The notes: generated from the sequence alone by a model not told the origin. A DNA stretch of 64,000 bases from Zanthoxylum bungeanum (GCA_019454045.1 SKCR01019523.1:1-64000); one strand, 5' to 3'. Positions 22,560 through 36,005 are shown, counted from the stretch's first letter. Program-made: numbers and translations.

Positions 22560-25500
22560 TAATTTATGAATCAGAACTAAGGACTAGATCCTAAAGTATG
22601 ATAAAGAAATTGAATGATCTTCATAAATCTATACTTAGATTTTAGAAGTACTAAAATTGGAATAAATAATTCTTGGAGAATTAATGACTATTCTCAAGGA
22701 GATAAAGTCAAAGTTTGCAATAGGCAAGTAGCGGAAGGCGCACCTTACTTCGATATTCTAGAAACCCGAGGCTTGGCCAAAGGCTTCTGGAGTGTTGAAA
22801 AGGGCAAAGGCAAAATCATTATAATCTTCTGGGAAGATAAAGGACATATCCCAAAATATCTGCCTAAATTGTGGCAAACGGGATCGCTGAAACGTGACTG
22901 CCATTTGGACAAAGCAGACATGAAGGAATTTAAGACGAGCAAGGCTCTAACTTCAAATATGTTTGTCATAAATATATTCACTACTAGTATTAAAATTGGA
23001 TTTTAGACACTTAGTGTGATATATATTGATGTTCAGAATCTGTTATGAACAGGATACTGACCTCATTTGAGATTTAATATGCGGATTGGAAACGGGATGA
23101 AAATCACCGTTTTAACCGTAGATACCTAAGTTTAGGAACTACCCTTCGGGTGTGTACCTAAAATAGGAATCTGTTATAATGTAACTAGTTTGACTAGATA
23201 CATTATCTTTATATCAGTGTTTAACCCGCTGCGGGTGAACCTTTATATTCTAGAACACTAAAGTGTTTTATTACAAAGATGATATTGAGATAAACACATT
23301 AGATGTGAATAACAACATTTATATTTTTGAATATAAATAAATCTCAAACATATTACATGACAAATAAATAGCTCAAACTGATTTTATCAGGTGAAACTAA
23401 TTGTGGCATTGTTGTCTGGGACACAATCAAACAAGACTCGTATATCCGCACTTTTAAAGTTTGGGTACTAGGACTGATTTGATTCCATTCAAATAAAATC
23501 TACGAATCTAGTTTAATGGGCAATGTGCCTATAACACTGTTTACTTGGTAAAAGTGTAAAAACCACCGATCTGTTAGCCATATCTCATAGTGAAACAAGT
23601 GGGCCCATGTCTAGCTAGGCTAGAGGTGGTTATGAATTTTTCATGACCTTTACGGATATGGCATCGCGTTATGGTTATGTGTTTCTTTTGAAGAACACAA
23701 ATCATAAACTTTTACAGTTTCGACACGAAATAGACAAACAGATCGGCTAAAGTATTAAGCTGTCATGGTAAGACCGTAATGGAAATACTTAAGCAATAAG
23801 TTTCTAATATACTTGAAAGAGTGTAGTATTCTTTCAAATGAGGACTCCTCCCGGAACACGTCAGTTTGACGGTGTGTCTGAATTGAGTAACCGAATTTTG
23901 TTGGACATGATAAGGTTAATCATGAGTCGCTCTGAGCTACCATTTCCTTCAACGGATAAGCTTTGACAGTGCAGAACTTATTTAGAATAAGGTTCCATTA
24001 AAATCTGTTTGACAGATATCATATTAGATATTAATAGGAAAGAAACAAGGTTTCTCATTCCTGAATATTTGGGTATGATGGGCATATGTTTGGATGATAC
24101 CAAACTAGAACCCAAATTGGATAAGTGCCAATTGTAGGTTATCCTAGGGATACCATAAGTATTGTACTTATACAACTCACTAGAGAACAATTAGATTGTT
24201 GCTCACCATGCGGTTTTCCTGAGAGGAATACCGATATGCAGTGGTAAGTGGGAGGATAGTAAAACTCGATGAAAATCGGAGTGATACTGTTCTAGGCACC
24301 TATTCCTTAATGGAACATAAATAGTTCATCAAGGATGGAACTCTTACCAGTAACCTTCAAATACACAAGAACCGCGTAAGTCGGAGAGAGTCAGAAAACA
24401 ACCTGGGGTATGGGTTTCTGATCTCACCTCGAAAGATGTCTATCTTTAGAGGTATACCAACTGACTACGTATGAGGAAGTGATACAAGGTATCGACTCCC
24501 TATTATGACAAAGTGTCATGAGTCCGAAATGGATTCCATGTATATCAACTATGTTTAGACACTAGTTGATGTACCGCTAGGCATTGTGCATATTGGTACT
24601 ATATAAGTCTTCAAGGAAGACATACATGGATGGAAACATACCAATGTATAAAGCTAGGCTTTCAGCGGAAAGGTATCATTATCAACATTGTGTTGATTAT
24701 GATTCAACCTTTTACCTGTTGCCACGGTAAATCCATTTGGATAATGCTTGCTAATGCTGCATGTTTCATTAGTGAAAAATGGCAGCTGAACGGGAAAATC
24801 GCTTTCCTGAAAAGGAAACCTTTTGGAGGATGTTTATAACATCCTTTCGGTTTTGTCGTACCAAAACTAGCAAACAAGGTTTGCAGGTTGTTCAATCCAT
24901 GCTTGGATTGAAGCAAACATAGGTTCTTTGAATTATCATTTTGATGTAATCATAATAGTTTATGATTTAATTCAAAACGAAATGATTCTTGTGTATATTA
25001 TAAGGTTAGTGGGAGCGCACTTCCAATCGCTGTCCTATAAAATAATGATAATACGTCATTTCTTGGAAATAATATTCCCATATAAAAATAATTGGGAAAG
25101 CTTGGCTTTCGAGAAAATTCTCCGTAGAATTCTTGGGAGAAACAACCTTTATTCTAGGAATAAAGATCTTCAAGGAAAGATCTAAAGTTATTGAAACTCT
25201 CCGAGAACTCGTACATTGAAAATGTACGCGACCTGGTGTCTCATACATTTTGAACATATGGAGTCATAAACAGGCCAATCCAAGTGATAGTCACTGGATT
25301 GATGTTGAGAACATCTGTTAGTATCTTAGAGAATTAAGGATGCTGTCTTAGTCTATGGAGAAGGAGAACTTGAAGTGACTGGGATCACTACTGCAAGTTT
25401 CTTAACCGATAAGACGACTAAAAGTCGCAAACGGTACTATACAGTTTGAATAATGGAACAGTGAGCTGGAAATCTTCGAAGCAAGATACTGTTACCGAAT

Positions 25501-25826
25501 AAACAACAAATGCGGGTTATTGTTGCAGCTGAGGCGGCAATAGAAGCCATTTGGGTCGATAAATAAATCTAATTAGATTAGATATAATTCTTTTAGCAGC
25601 TGAGCTAGAATTGAGCACAGGCTAAAGAATTAATGGTCTCATCAACGATCCAGATACATACTTCGATTTTCTTCTGATTCGTTCGGATCATACATCGTGG
25701 TGATGTGATGATCGAATAAAGCGTATCATATGATATTCATGTAAATCCACTGACGAAAGCATTTCTCAGCCAATTTGAGCCAACCGTACATAGTTCGGGT
25801 GTAAGACACTCGAGTGACTGGCTATA
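22560..25826 (+). pseudogene. Ty1/copia pol of element C, heavily decayed
   Basis: Domains appear in copia order. A gag/zinc-region tail followed by a protease remnant lies at about 22700-23040 (VINIFTTSIKIGF, then WILDT just before a stop). GAG-pre-integrase and integrase lie at about 23380-23960 (GPMSS, ARGGYEFFMTFTDMASRYGY, PGTRQFDGVSE). Reverse transcriptase lies at about 24600-25170 (GFVVPKLANKV, YYKVSGSAL, GNNIPI). RNase H lies at about 25430-25790 (GTVSWKSSKQDTV). Stops and frameshifts occur every few dozen codons. This is the only place in the window with recognisable reverse transcriptase. Confidence 0.82.
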
Positions 25827-25841
25827 GGCAAAATGGGAGAT
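25827..25841 (+). other. Polypurine tract of element C
   Basis: GGCAAAATGGGAGAT immediately precedes the 3' LTR start TGTTGGACA. Confidence 0.8.
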
Positions 25842-27868
25842 TGTTGGACAATTATGACCCATAGCGTCACTATTTGTACAGATCATGGTGTTGTTGTACA
25901 AATTAACTATGTGACCAAGGCGATTGCACTCTTATCATTTGTGATTAGATCACTTAGATATATAAATGATAGGAGGTCCATGTGATTTGTTCCTGGATTG
26001 AGAATGATATGAGATAGTATCAGTCCACGAAGGATAAATCATTAAACATCCCTAGTCAGAGCATTATCGAGATTGGACATCGATGAATGCGTAAAAGACT
26101 ATTATTACACTTGTGCGCGTTGTGTGGGCACAACGACATAGTTCTCATATATTTGGGTATAGGATACTCATGCAAGTGTAATAGGAGGTTGTGTTTCACC
26201 GATGGTACGGGAAACAGCTTCGCTCTGGATAGACCCCCTCAGAATTCCATTGGTAGTATGACTATGTGTCTATGGAAGTCCGAAATCAGGGTAGGTGTAT
26301 TTGGTCTTAACCTGAGACTTGCACCGTTAATACTTGCGACAATCAATACACTTTGGTTGCGGTCATCCAGGACTTTAATAGGTTATGTACGCCAATGCTG
26401 GTTATATTGAGAATCGTAGTGTGTTGGGTGTGATGTCAAGACGGAAGTGTCATTTCAGTCATATGGAGTTGATGATCGCGTAGGGATACTGAACTGGTTC
26501 TCTAAATAAGGTTACAACCGTCGGGATAATATGACTTGGTCATGATTATCCGATATTAAAGAAAATAGTTGCTTGCTATCCGATATATGCTTCGTACGGG
26601 GCAGACACTGTACCAGCCCCAGGCCTTGCATGTGATCATCCGATACTGGACAGAAATACGCAATACTACGTATACTACGCCTAATATAGATCTTTATTCC
26701 TGTAAGGATATTTCCGGAGAATAGGGTAGGCATGACGCTTTGCTAGAGGCCAACATTGTCTTGTAAATCGGTATAAACGTAGTACGAGGTACTTACGTGT
26801 TCGGATGGTCCGAAGACCGAATTTACTGCCAATATATCCGGGGATCTCATGGGTCGCTCCCAAAGATTCACCGATGACGTATGACTCATACTTTAATTAA
26901 TCTGGGATTAATTAGATGAGAGAGAAAATTAATCTGGGATTAATTGCGAGATATTTTTATCTGGGATAAAATATCATTTAAAGAGAGAGAACGATTAATT
27001 TGGAATTAATCGATAAATTAATATATTTGATATATTAAATGAAATTGGATTTCGACGTGGAATTGAATTAGATTTAAATTCGGGCGAATGAATTAATTTA
27101 GAATTAATTCGTTAGTGACATGGATAGTGTTTCGCTAGGCGTAATCATTTAATTACGACGCAACGAAAAATTTGTTAATTTGGAATTAGCGAACCCGAGC
27201 CCAAGATTATTTGTGAGCGCATTCATATTCGAATTCAAGTGCGGCACAAAAGTCAAATCAAGCGTCAAATCATTAGTCCCATCAAGCGTCAATTCACTTG
27301 TCACTTTGAGTGATGTGACTTGACAACTTATGATTGATGTGTTGAGTGATGTGTGTGGTTGGCATTTGTGGGCATTAATTGCCTTGACTTTTGGAACCAA
27401 AATTGGTATATGATTTTAGAAATTGAATTACCAAAACACTTAACATATTTACCTCTCTCTCTTCCTCAATTCTTCCTCTCATTTCTCGCCCAAGAGGGCT
27501 GTTATTTTCTTTCTGTTTTCTGGTCTAAAAGCCGAGTGACAAGGAAGAAAAATGGGAAGCAAAATGCGATTTTGTGGCAAAATCAAGAGTGTTAGCACAC
27601 TCCGGGATCATGCGAAGGTGATAGGGAATTCCACCCATGAGCCGGGAATCGTTTCGCAAAGCTTGGAGCTTGGAAGATGACCACCCAAAGCCGAACAAGT
27701 GAGATGTGACAGTGCTCACTGCCGAGCTGCACAAGGAGAAGAAAATAATTTTTTTTTGAATCCCGCGTCGCTCAACTGCTCGATGTAAGTATTCCGCGAC
27801 TTCCTCGAATATATTCACTTATGTTTCTTGCTTGTTAATTGATCTTGGGATGCTTAGAATCTCCAACA
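25842..27868 (+). repeat. 3' LTR of element C
   Basis: TGTTGGACAATT to ATCTCCAACA. Full-length match to the 5' LTR, followed by the ATATC duplication. Confidence 0.93.
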
Positions 27869-27873
27869 ATATC

Positions 27874-27894
27874 ATCATATTTATGGCCAGCAAA
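27874..27894 (-). repeat. 3' LTR of element B, small segment between C and F
   Basis: ATCATATTTATGGCCAGCAA matches 62821-62840 of the intact B LTR. It is all that remains of B between two later insertions. Confidence 0.85.
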
Positions 27895-29877
27895 TGATGA
27901 GGGGAAAATATATCAATATTTACCGCCCATTTTACTTAATATTTTGTTTAGTTTCTCGGGTTTGATGAACGTTTTGATGTGTTTTAGTTTATTTTGCAGA
28001 TAAAATAATATGGGATACAATGGAATCATTTAGGATGAAATGTGGGTCAAATAAGGGCAAAAATTGGACTTGACATATTAATTTTGGAGATTGGAAACTT
28101 GAAAGGGCGTTTTAAGGAAGTGCGGTTTTGGAAATTCCAGTTATTTGCATCTGTCGTATTTTGGGCATAACATTTTACACCGATATCGGATTGAGCTGAT
28201 TCAGTTCCAGATTAAAGAAGACTAAAAGATCTTCAACTTTGAAAGACAAAATAATTTCGAATTCTGAAGATGTCATGCCCGAAATTGATGAACCATCCAG
28301 AAGTGTGTTGTGTGTAATTATTAAAGTCATTTTCAATCATTTTCAAAGCAAAAAATAAATTAATAAATAAATAATAAAAATTATCAAATCACTACCAAAT
28401 ATGATAAGCAATTAGTGAGCAATTAATAATGGATTTGGTGGAGCAATTATTGGAGCAATTAGTGGATCAATTATAATGGATTTGGTGGAGGCAAAATTTT
28501 GCCTATAAATACCAAGCCATTTCATTTGTAAATTCATACTTTCTTCTAAGGAATTCCTTAAGAATACTAAGAAGATTGTATCTTGTTTGTTTATTTACAG
28601 CTTTTAGTAATTAATTTCCGCTTTCGCACTTTCTTTTCTTACTTTTCAGTTTTTACTTTCCGCAATTTACTTTTATGCACAATAATTTACGTTCTTACTT
28701 TTTACAGTTTTTACTATTCACCATGAGGAGGTAACTTCCCCAGCTAGGGTGAAAGGTAATTCTTTTACTGTTAGTATTTAGATTAATCTCCCATAAAAAT
28801 AATATATTCACTATTTAAAATATTGACTTAAAAAGGATACCGCCAGATTGGTCGGTTGGTAATTAAATTTTCTTACCGCCTATATGGCAGGTTTATTTTG
28901 GTTCTGCCTTTATGGCTGGTTGGACTTAATTTGACTTAATCAGGTTACCGCCTATTTGGCTGGTTGGTAAAATATCACAAGTTAATATATTATATTAAGG
29001 GAGATATCTAAATAGTAAATAGTAAAAGTTGATCCTTTTACCTTAGCATTTTATTTTACTTTTCAGCTTTTATTTTATGTCTTTTACTTTTCAGTATTTT
29101 TACTTTATGTCTTTTACTTTTAAGTTTTTACTAGCCCTAGTTATGTATTAGTTATCTGGGGTTGTGATGAATTCTAATCATCACCGGTTTATAATGGGTT
29201 ATTTTATAGTTTGGGTATTTAAAGGTTTACTTATTAAGTCTTAAGCTGAATGCTTATTGTTGTCTGATCACCAATAAGATTGATGTGGTAAATCTAAAAT
29301 GAACTATACATAGGGATTTTAGGTTTCAGCCTTAGACTTAATAGCCCACGATATTCCTTGATGATAGATAACCATTTAATAAATTTCCTTACAGGATATA
29401 CATACCTGTCGGGCGGGGGTAGCCATAATTGGAACTTAAACTTAATGAATCCAGATAATTTGGTTGACATAGACATATTTTTCATTGGGTTAAACTGAGT
29501 ATTTGCGTCTGACCATCGACAGAGGCTTTTGCATAATTTCGTGTTCCAGGTTAGTAAACTAATTTATTACACAAACATAAAATAATCACTTCATCTTTTA
29601 AAAGATATTAGAATGATTCACAACCCTAAATCTTTGTGTCTTTTTTTATTTTCCTTAGTATTTTCTTTTGTCTTTTTATTTATTTATTTATTTAGCAAAT
29701 CTACAATCAACCAAATCAATCAAGCAATCATTCTCTTCTCCCTCAATTAGATATCTGTAAATAAATAGATTTATAATTAATAACAACAGTAGGAATTAAG
29801 TCCTCGTGGGATAAATATTTTTATACTACATGAAAGATACGTGCGCTTGCGTTATACGAGTGTGTTTATGCCGGTCA
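27895..29877 (+). repeat. F LTR1
   Basis: TGATGAGGGGAAAATATATC to GCCGGTCA. It has a single 'accgccagattggtcggttg' block where LTR2-4 have two. TATAAATA at 28504. Confidence 0.9.
28504..28511 (+). promoter_or_regulatory. TATA box of F LTR1
   Basis: TATAAATA, conserved at the same site in LTR2-4. Confidence 0.6.
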
Positions 29878-29883
29878 AGTTTT

Positions 29884-29900
29884 TGGTGCCGTTGCCGGGG
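29884..29900 (+). other. Primer-binding site, F unit 1 (tRNA-Asp type)
   Basis: TGGTGCCGTTGCCGGGG, six bases after the LTR. Units 2 and 3 have TGGCGCCGTTGCCGGGG, the usual Athila-type site. Confidence 0.85.
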
Positions 29901-30012
29901 ACTTATTTTTCATGAGTTATTAATTTTGAAGCTATCTAATTTACTTGTATATAATTTTCTTTATTTTTATTTGTAATTTTTATTTCTTTCTTTTATTTCA
30001 GGTGGTTGAAAA

Positions 30013-31306
30013 ATGGAACACTACTGGGAGATTAAAAGATTACGAGCTTTACTCGAAAATACACCCCAAATCTCGGAGCAACAGTCCGGTTTTCTGAGGC
30101 CTGTTGTCCAGCCCAACAACTATCACTGGATGCCAGAACCAAGCAATACCACATTTGCTCAACAAGACGCAATGAGGAGATGTGACATATGTAATGGTAA
30201 CCACCCTAGAGATTATTGTGAATACAACTACCATCTAGGGTGGCAGAGCTATCAAGATCCTTCTTGGTATGACGAGCCATCACATTTCACAGAACCAAAT
30301 TTTCCATCTTATCCACCACCCACCTAAAATGATCTTCATCAACAATCAGAACAATCAGAAAAAGATCAGATGATTGACATGCTCAAAGATGTATTCAAGA
30401 AACGAGAAGAAAAGATGGATACAATGCTTGAAATATTGCAGAATCAACTCGAAAGTATTCAGAGACAATCAGGATCCATTCAGAGGATGACAGATCAAGT
30501 GAGACAATTAACAGAAAACCAGAACTATATACCTCAAGGACCATTTTCATATGACACTAATGAAGCCTTCGAGTACCAAGCATTTCACGATGACACTTTA
30601 GAAAATGAGGAGGCTGAGCAGTATCTGGAATCTGAGGTATTAGTTCGGGAACCCAAAAAAGCGAAGTCTCAATTTAATTTTTATTATTCAGATTCTGACG
30701 AGGATGAAGCTGAGCTGTTATTACCAATTGCACCAACAAAGGAGGATGAAATTTTTCAGCCTCAAAATAAAGATCTTGGAGAATGCTTTGCACAAATGTT
30801 TGAAGAATATCTATCAGAGTCAATCACATCAGCCTCAGAGGATGAAGACCTAATGTCATACACATCTTTAATCCTCACGTTGATACATCCGGAGCATGCA
30901 TTTCATAGATGACATATGAAGAATTGAATACGGAAAATTTAAAATACTTCTGTGAGAAAAGGTGGAGCAAGAAACAGAGCAAATGGAGGTGAAAATGTCA
31001 GACCAAATTGAAGATCCAGAGAATTCAGGCGAAACATCACTATTTTGGGGAGTACAAATCAAAGATATCACCCAGAAGCTTGACAGAATGGAACTTTCAT
31101 TCAAAGTAAAGCACCATACAAGACCTCCTGATTTTCTTTCTTTCTTTTCAGGAACCACTGGAGAAACAAAGGTTAAAAATGTGGCACACGCACTGAATGG
31201 GACAAAACTCTTTTTTCCACTTTACCGTTGGAAGAGACACTTCAAAAGCAACGCTCACGGGATTGTCTTTAATCGGACATCTAAAACGACATTGAAACCT
31301 CCTTAA
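30013..31306 (+). pseudogene. F unit 1 ORF1, zinc-knuckle and acidic protein of unknown function
   Basis: Begins MEHYWEIKRLRALLENTP and ends RTSKTTLKPP. The product has a CDICNGNHPRDYC motif (CX2CX3HX4C, zinc-knuckle-like) at about residues 57-69, a Tyr/Trp/Pro-rich stretch, a predicted coiled coil (FKKREEKMDTMLEILQNQLE) and an acidic segment YYSDSDEDEAELL. Here a stop (TAA at 30325-30327) and a one-base loss near 30867 divide it into three open pieces. I do not recognise the family. Position right after the primer site suggests a gag-like protein. Consensus length across the three units is about 430 codons. Confidence 0.65.
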
Positions 31307-31835
31307 CAGATTTCATTCATGTCTAGCTGAAGACGATAAAATTTAGCGCTAGCAGGGAGGCAACCCATGCAATTTGTTGTAATTTCTGTTTTTATATTTT
31401 GTGTATACATGTTGTAGAGTTTTTAATTTTGTGTGTTATTTTTGTAGGGAAAAACACAAATGGAGCATTTTAAGACAGAATGAATGGTGGTTGGCAATCA
31501 CAAAGATGAGAACCAATTCATTAGCGATGGCTGAGTAAGAAATGAAATCTTGAGACGCATCCTAATGGATTTATATACCAATGAGTGGTGTATTGCGTAC
31601 ACAATTTTGTTACCTTAATTATTGCTTTGATTAGCTTTTCTGTTGTAATTATCTTTATTTTCGTAGACAGGATCCAGACTTTTTGACATTTCATGATTTC
31701 TTTTATTATTTAGCTAACAATCGTCTTTTGGAAGATACTAGTGCTATTATTACTCACCATTTTTCAGGTACTATAAATTCAGCACGTCATTGCACTTTTG
31801 AAGGCATCCAGAGTTGAGAAAGAAATACATAAAAA

Positions 31836-32546
31836 AGGAAGCCACTTCAAGAAGACGAGTTGAAAACATCTGTGTATTTTACGGTAGTAGTGTTGGTGTT
31901 AAGCCACAATACGTAGAAGCAGCACAAGAATTGGGTCCAGTCTTAGCTGCAAGGAATAAGCACTTAATATATGGCGGAGGCAATCTTGGACTTATGGGGA
32001 TCGTTTGAAAGGCTGGAAAGGAGGGAGGCAGTCATATTTTGGGAATCATCCAAAAACCCTTGGCATAGGCAAATCTTATTGAACCATTAAACGGAGAGGA
32101 ACTGATCGTGCCAGGTATGTCTGAACGTTGGTAGAAATGATTAACCATGCTGATGCTTTTAATGTTTTGCCAGGTGGCTTGGGTACATTGGAGGAATTTT
32201 TATTGTGCTATCTTAGACGAACCTGAACATACACCAGAAACCGCTTGGACTGTACAATGTTGAAGGATTTTATGATTTTCTTTGTGTTTTTCTTGATGAT
32301 GCTCGGAGAAATGGGTACGTGTCAAAACCTATGAAAGAACTCCTCTTCACTGCCAGAACTGCTCCAGATCTAATAGACCAACTTTTAGCCTATGAACCAC
32401 AAGTTGACCCTATCCTTTCAAAAATAAATTGGTCTGCGGAAGATCGTGGTAAGAGGCGTCGGATTAATCTGGATCTTAACATTTATTTTCCTGTAGAATT
32501 TCAGCTAATCAGGTACGACCTTCAAAACTCATATTCTAATTTTTAA
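31836..32546 (+). pseudogene. LOG-like cytokinin phosphoribohydrolase, F unit 1 copy, decayed
   Basis: The same intronless gene as at 37832-38485. The start ATG is destroyed by loss of its T (31836-31838 region). A TGA lies at 32006-32008, a TAG at about 32065, and single-base losses near 32128 and 32197 break the PGGLGTLEE region. The stop codon is changed, so the open tail runs on to 32546. Recognisable words include ENICVFYGSSVGVKPQYVEA and YGGGNLGLMGIV. It is the most damaged of the three copies. Confidence 0.85.
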
Positions 32547-32564
32547 GACATTGGGGACAATGTC
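32547..32564 (+). other. Conserved hairpin plus internal purine tract, F unit 1
   Basis: GACATTGGGGACAATGTC forms a 7-bp stem with a GGGA loop and is followed by GGTTTGGGGGAGGG. The same pair occurs in units 2 and 3, and in degenerate form in element B. The role is unknown; the purine run resembles a second, internal polypurine tract. Confidence 0.6.
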
Positions 32565-33789
32565 TCATTTAGGTTTGGGGGAGGGAATTAGTTGATCGGT
32601 ACCTTGTTTTTAGTTTGTGTGTTGTTTTTATTTTTAGTCCAAAATTTTTCGAAAAATACAAAAAAATTGAAATATTTTCAAAAATTACAAAAAATATTTT
32701 GTGTTTTTGTGTTTTTATTTTGACTAAAAGGGTGAAATTGGTAAGAGATAGCTGAGTAAGGAGTTTCCAATCCTGAGACGTATCTCAAACTTATTTCGGA
32801 ACAAGTTAATTTTTGTTTATTTCCTTTTAAATTATTGAATTTGTAAATTCTCCATAAAACGGAATAAAATGGATCTTCATACGCTTAGTTGGCAGGTATT
32901 ATCAACATGCATAGAAACATACAGACATAAGCTATAATTGAAAAGTTTGTAATATTCAGTGCTCTACTTAATTAGAGGAAGCATCTCAAAAAGCAATTGA
33001 GTTAAAAAAAAATGAATCCGAGTTGAGTTATTATTCTGTAAGGTTGTTTTTTAACACCTAGTGCCATAAAACCAACTGGTTTGGGAGTCACTGGCCCAAA
33101 GCTCGTACATGGATCAAAGATGCTGTAAAAATATATATATCTGAAGTCAGAGTAATTAAGTCCGTAGGGGTATCTTTACACCTGGTGCCGTAAAGCCAAC
33201 TGGTTTGGGAGCCACCGACCCAACACTCGCTACATAGACGGAAGATATTGTATATAAATAAAAAAAATCAAAGAAAAAATCAGAAAAATCAGAAAAATTA
33301 TTCCATTGCTACAAAAAAGGTGTGAATTGAAATTTATAGAACTTTAGGACAAAAATATTACTCTTTTATCAACTGCACTTGTGACTGTTGTGGGCAAAAA
33401 TGAGTTGATTAATATTTTTTCGGCTGTGCATATGGAGAATGGTAAATATAATCGAAGAATTTACATATTCAGTAATTTAGAAAGAAAGAAAACAACTATT
33501 AACTTGGAGTAGAAGTTTCACCTGATTAGTCACAACTTCTTTATTCTCTTTTCTCTTGCCTTTTTGCTTTTGTGTGCGTTAGTTTTTATTTTTTTACTTT
33601 TGTAAAATGTTTGTGGGTATCGTTGTGCAAGCCCTCACGAGACTATAACTCGTCCACTAGGGACACCTAGGGGTTTAAAGGCTTGTTGCATATGCTAAAT
33701 GCAACCGTGATCCCCACGAAAGTGGCTTGGTTTAATTTTAATTGTTTCTTGTATTTTATTTTGTTGTTTTGCTCAAGGACTAGCAAAAT
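32565..33789 (+). other. F unit 1 3' untranslated interval
   Basis: No gene. It contains poly-A-rich TTTTTCGAAAAATAC words and two diverged copies of a block 'ACACCTRGTGCCRTAAARCC' (about 33053 and 33179). The end matches units 2 and 3. Confidence 0.55.
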
Positions 33790-33805
33790 GTTAGGTTTGG
33801 GGGTG
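33790..33805 (+). other. Polypurine tract before F LTR2
   Basis: TTAGGTTTGGGGGTG directly before TGATGATGCGC. Confidence 0.75.
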
Positions 33806-35871
33806 TGATGATGCGCAGAAAATATATCAATATTTACCGCCCCTTTTACTTAATATTTTGTTTAGTTTTTCGGGTTTCATGAACATTTTGATGTGTTTTA
33901 GTTTATTTTGCAGATAAAATAATATTGGGACACAATGAAATCATTTAGGACGAAATTTGGGTCAACTAAGTGCAAAAAGTGGACTTGACATATTAATTTT
34001 AGAGATTGGAAACTTGAAATGGCGTTTTAACGAAGTGCAGTTTTGGAAATTCCAGTTTTGTGCATCTGTCGTATTTTGGGGATAAAGTTTTACTCCGATA
34101 TCGGATAGAGCTGATTCAAGTTCCAGATTAATAAGACCCAAAGAGCTACAACTGTTAAAGACAAAAAATAATTCGAATTCTGAAGATTTCATGCCTGAAA
34201 TTGATGAACCATCCAGAAGTGTGTTGTGTGTAATTATTAAAGTCATTTTCAATCATTTTCAAAGCAAAAAATAAATTAATAAATAAATAATAAAAATTAT
34301 CAAATCACCACCAAACATGATAAGCAATTAGTGGAGCAATTAGTAATGGATTTGGTGGAGTAATTATTGGAGCAATTAGTAGAGCAATAATAATGGATTT
34401 GGTGGATGATTTGATGGAGGCAAACTTTTGCCTATAAATACCAAGCCATTTCATTTGTAAATTCATACTTTCTTCTAAGGAATTCCTTAAGAATACTAAG
34501 AAGATTGTATCTTGTTTGTTTATTTACAGCTTTTAGTAATTAATTTCGCGCTTTCGCACTTTTTTTTTCTTTACTTTTCAGTTTTTACTTTCCGCAATTT
34601 ACTTTTACGCACAATAATTTACTTTCTTACTTTTTACAGTTTTTACTATTCACCATGAGAGGTAACTTCCCCAGCTAGGGTGAAAGGTAATTCTTTTACT
34701 GTTATTATTTAGATTAATCTCCCTTAAAATAATATATTCACTATTTAAAATATTGACTTAAAAATGATACCGCCAGATTGGTCGGTTGGTAATTATTTTA
34801 ATCTGGTTTAAACCTGACTAATCAAGGATACCGCCAGATTGGTCGGTTGGTAATTAAATTTTCTTACCGCTTATATGGCAGGTTTATTTTGGTTCTGCCT
34901 TTATGGATGGTTGGACTTAATTTGACTTAATCAGATTACCGCTTATTTGTCATGTTGGTAAAATAATCACTAGTTAATATATTATATTAGGGAGATATCT
35001 AAATAGTAAATAGTAAAAGTTGATCATTTTACCTTCCTTAGCATTTTATTTTACTTTTCAGCTTTTATTTTATGTCTTTTACTTTTCAGCATTTTTACTT
35101 TATGTCTTTTACTTTTAAGTTTTTACTAGCCCTAATTATGTGTTAGTTATCTGGGGTTGTGATGAATTCTAATATCACCGTTTATAATGGGTTATTTTAT
35201 AGTTTGGGTAATTTAAAGGTTTACTTATTAAGTCTTAAGCTTAGTGCTTCTTGTTGTCTGATCACCAATAAGATTGATGTGGTAAATCTAAAATGAACTA
35301 TACATCGGGATTTTAGGTTTCAGCCTTAGACTTAATAGCCCACGATCTTCCTTGAGGATAGATTACCCTTTAATAGATTTTTACAGGATAGACATATACC
35401 TGTTGGGCGGGGTAGCCATAATTGGAACTTAAACTTAATGTATCCAGATAATTTGGTTGACATAGACCTATGGTTCAATTGAGTTAAACTGGGTATTTGC
35501 GTTTGACCATCGACAAGGCTTTTGCATAATTTATGTTCCAGGTTAGTAAACTGATTTATTACAAAAACATAAATAATCACTTCATCTTTTAAAAGATATT
35601 AGAATGATTTACAAACCTAGATCTTTGTGTCTTTTGTTATTTTCCTTAGTATTTTCTTTTGACTTTTTATTTATTTTTTTATTTAGTAAATCTACAATCA
35701 ACCATCAATCAATCAAGCAATCATTCTCTTCTCCCTCAATTAGATATCTATAAATAAATAGATTCAATAATTAATAACAACAGTTGGAATTAAGTCCTTG
35801 TGGTATCGATATTTTTATACTACTTGAACGATACGTACGCTTGCGTTATACGCGTGTGTTTACGCCGGTCA
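33806..35871 (+). repeat. F LTR2
   Basis: TGATGATGCGCAGAAAATAT to CGCCGGTCA, about 2.07 kb, with two 'accgccagattggtcggttg' blocks. Shared by units 1 and 2. Confidence 0.9.
34433..34440 (+). promoter_or_regulatory. TATA box of F LTR2
   Basis: TATAAATA. Confidence 0.6.
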
Positions 35872-35877
35872 AGTTTT

Positions 35878-35894
35878 TGGCGCCGTTGCCGGGG
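35878..35894 (+). other. Primer-binding site, F unit 2 (tRNA-Asp type)
   Basis: TGGCGCCGTTGCCGGGG, six bases after LTR2. Confidence 0.9.
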
Positions 35895-36005
35895 ACTTAT
35901 TTTTCTTGAGTTATAATTTTGAAGCTATCTAATGTACTTGTATCGAATTTTCTTTATTTTTATCTGTAATTTTTATTTCTTTCTTATATTTCAGGTGGTT
36001 GAAAA

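Larger units (their letters stand above)
15909..27868 (+). mobile_element. Element C: Ty1/copia retrotransposon with 2-kb LTRs
   Basis: LTRs at 15909-17940 and 25842-27868, primer site for initiator tRNA-Met at 17942, purine tract before 25842, and copia-order pol remnants. Flanked by ATATC at 15904-15908 and 27869-27873, after which the B LTR sequence continues (ATCATATTTATGGCCAGC, compare 62821-62838). A solo F-type LTR sits inside. Degenerate throughout. Confidence 0.9.
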
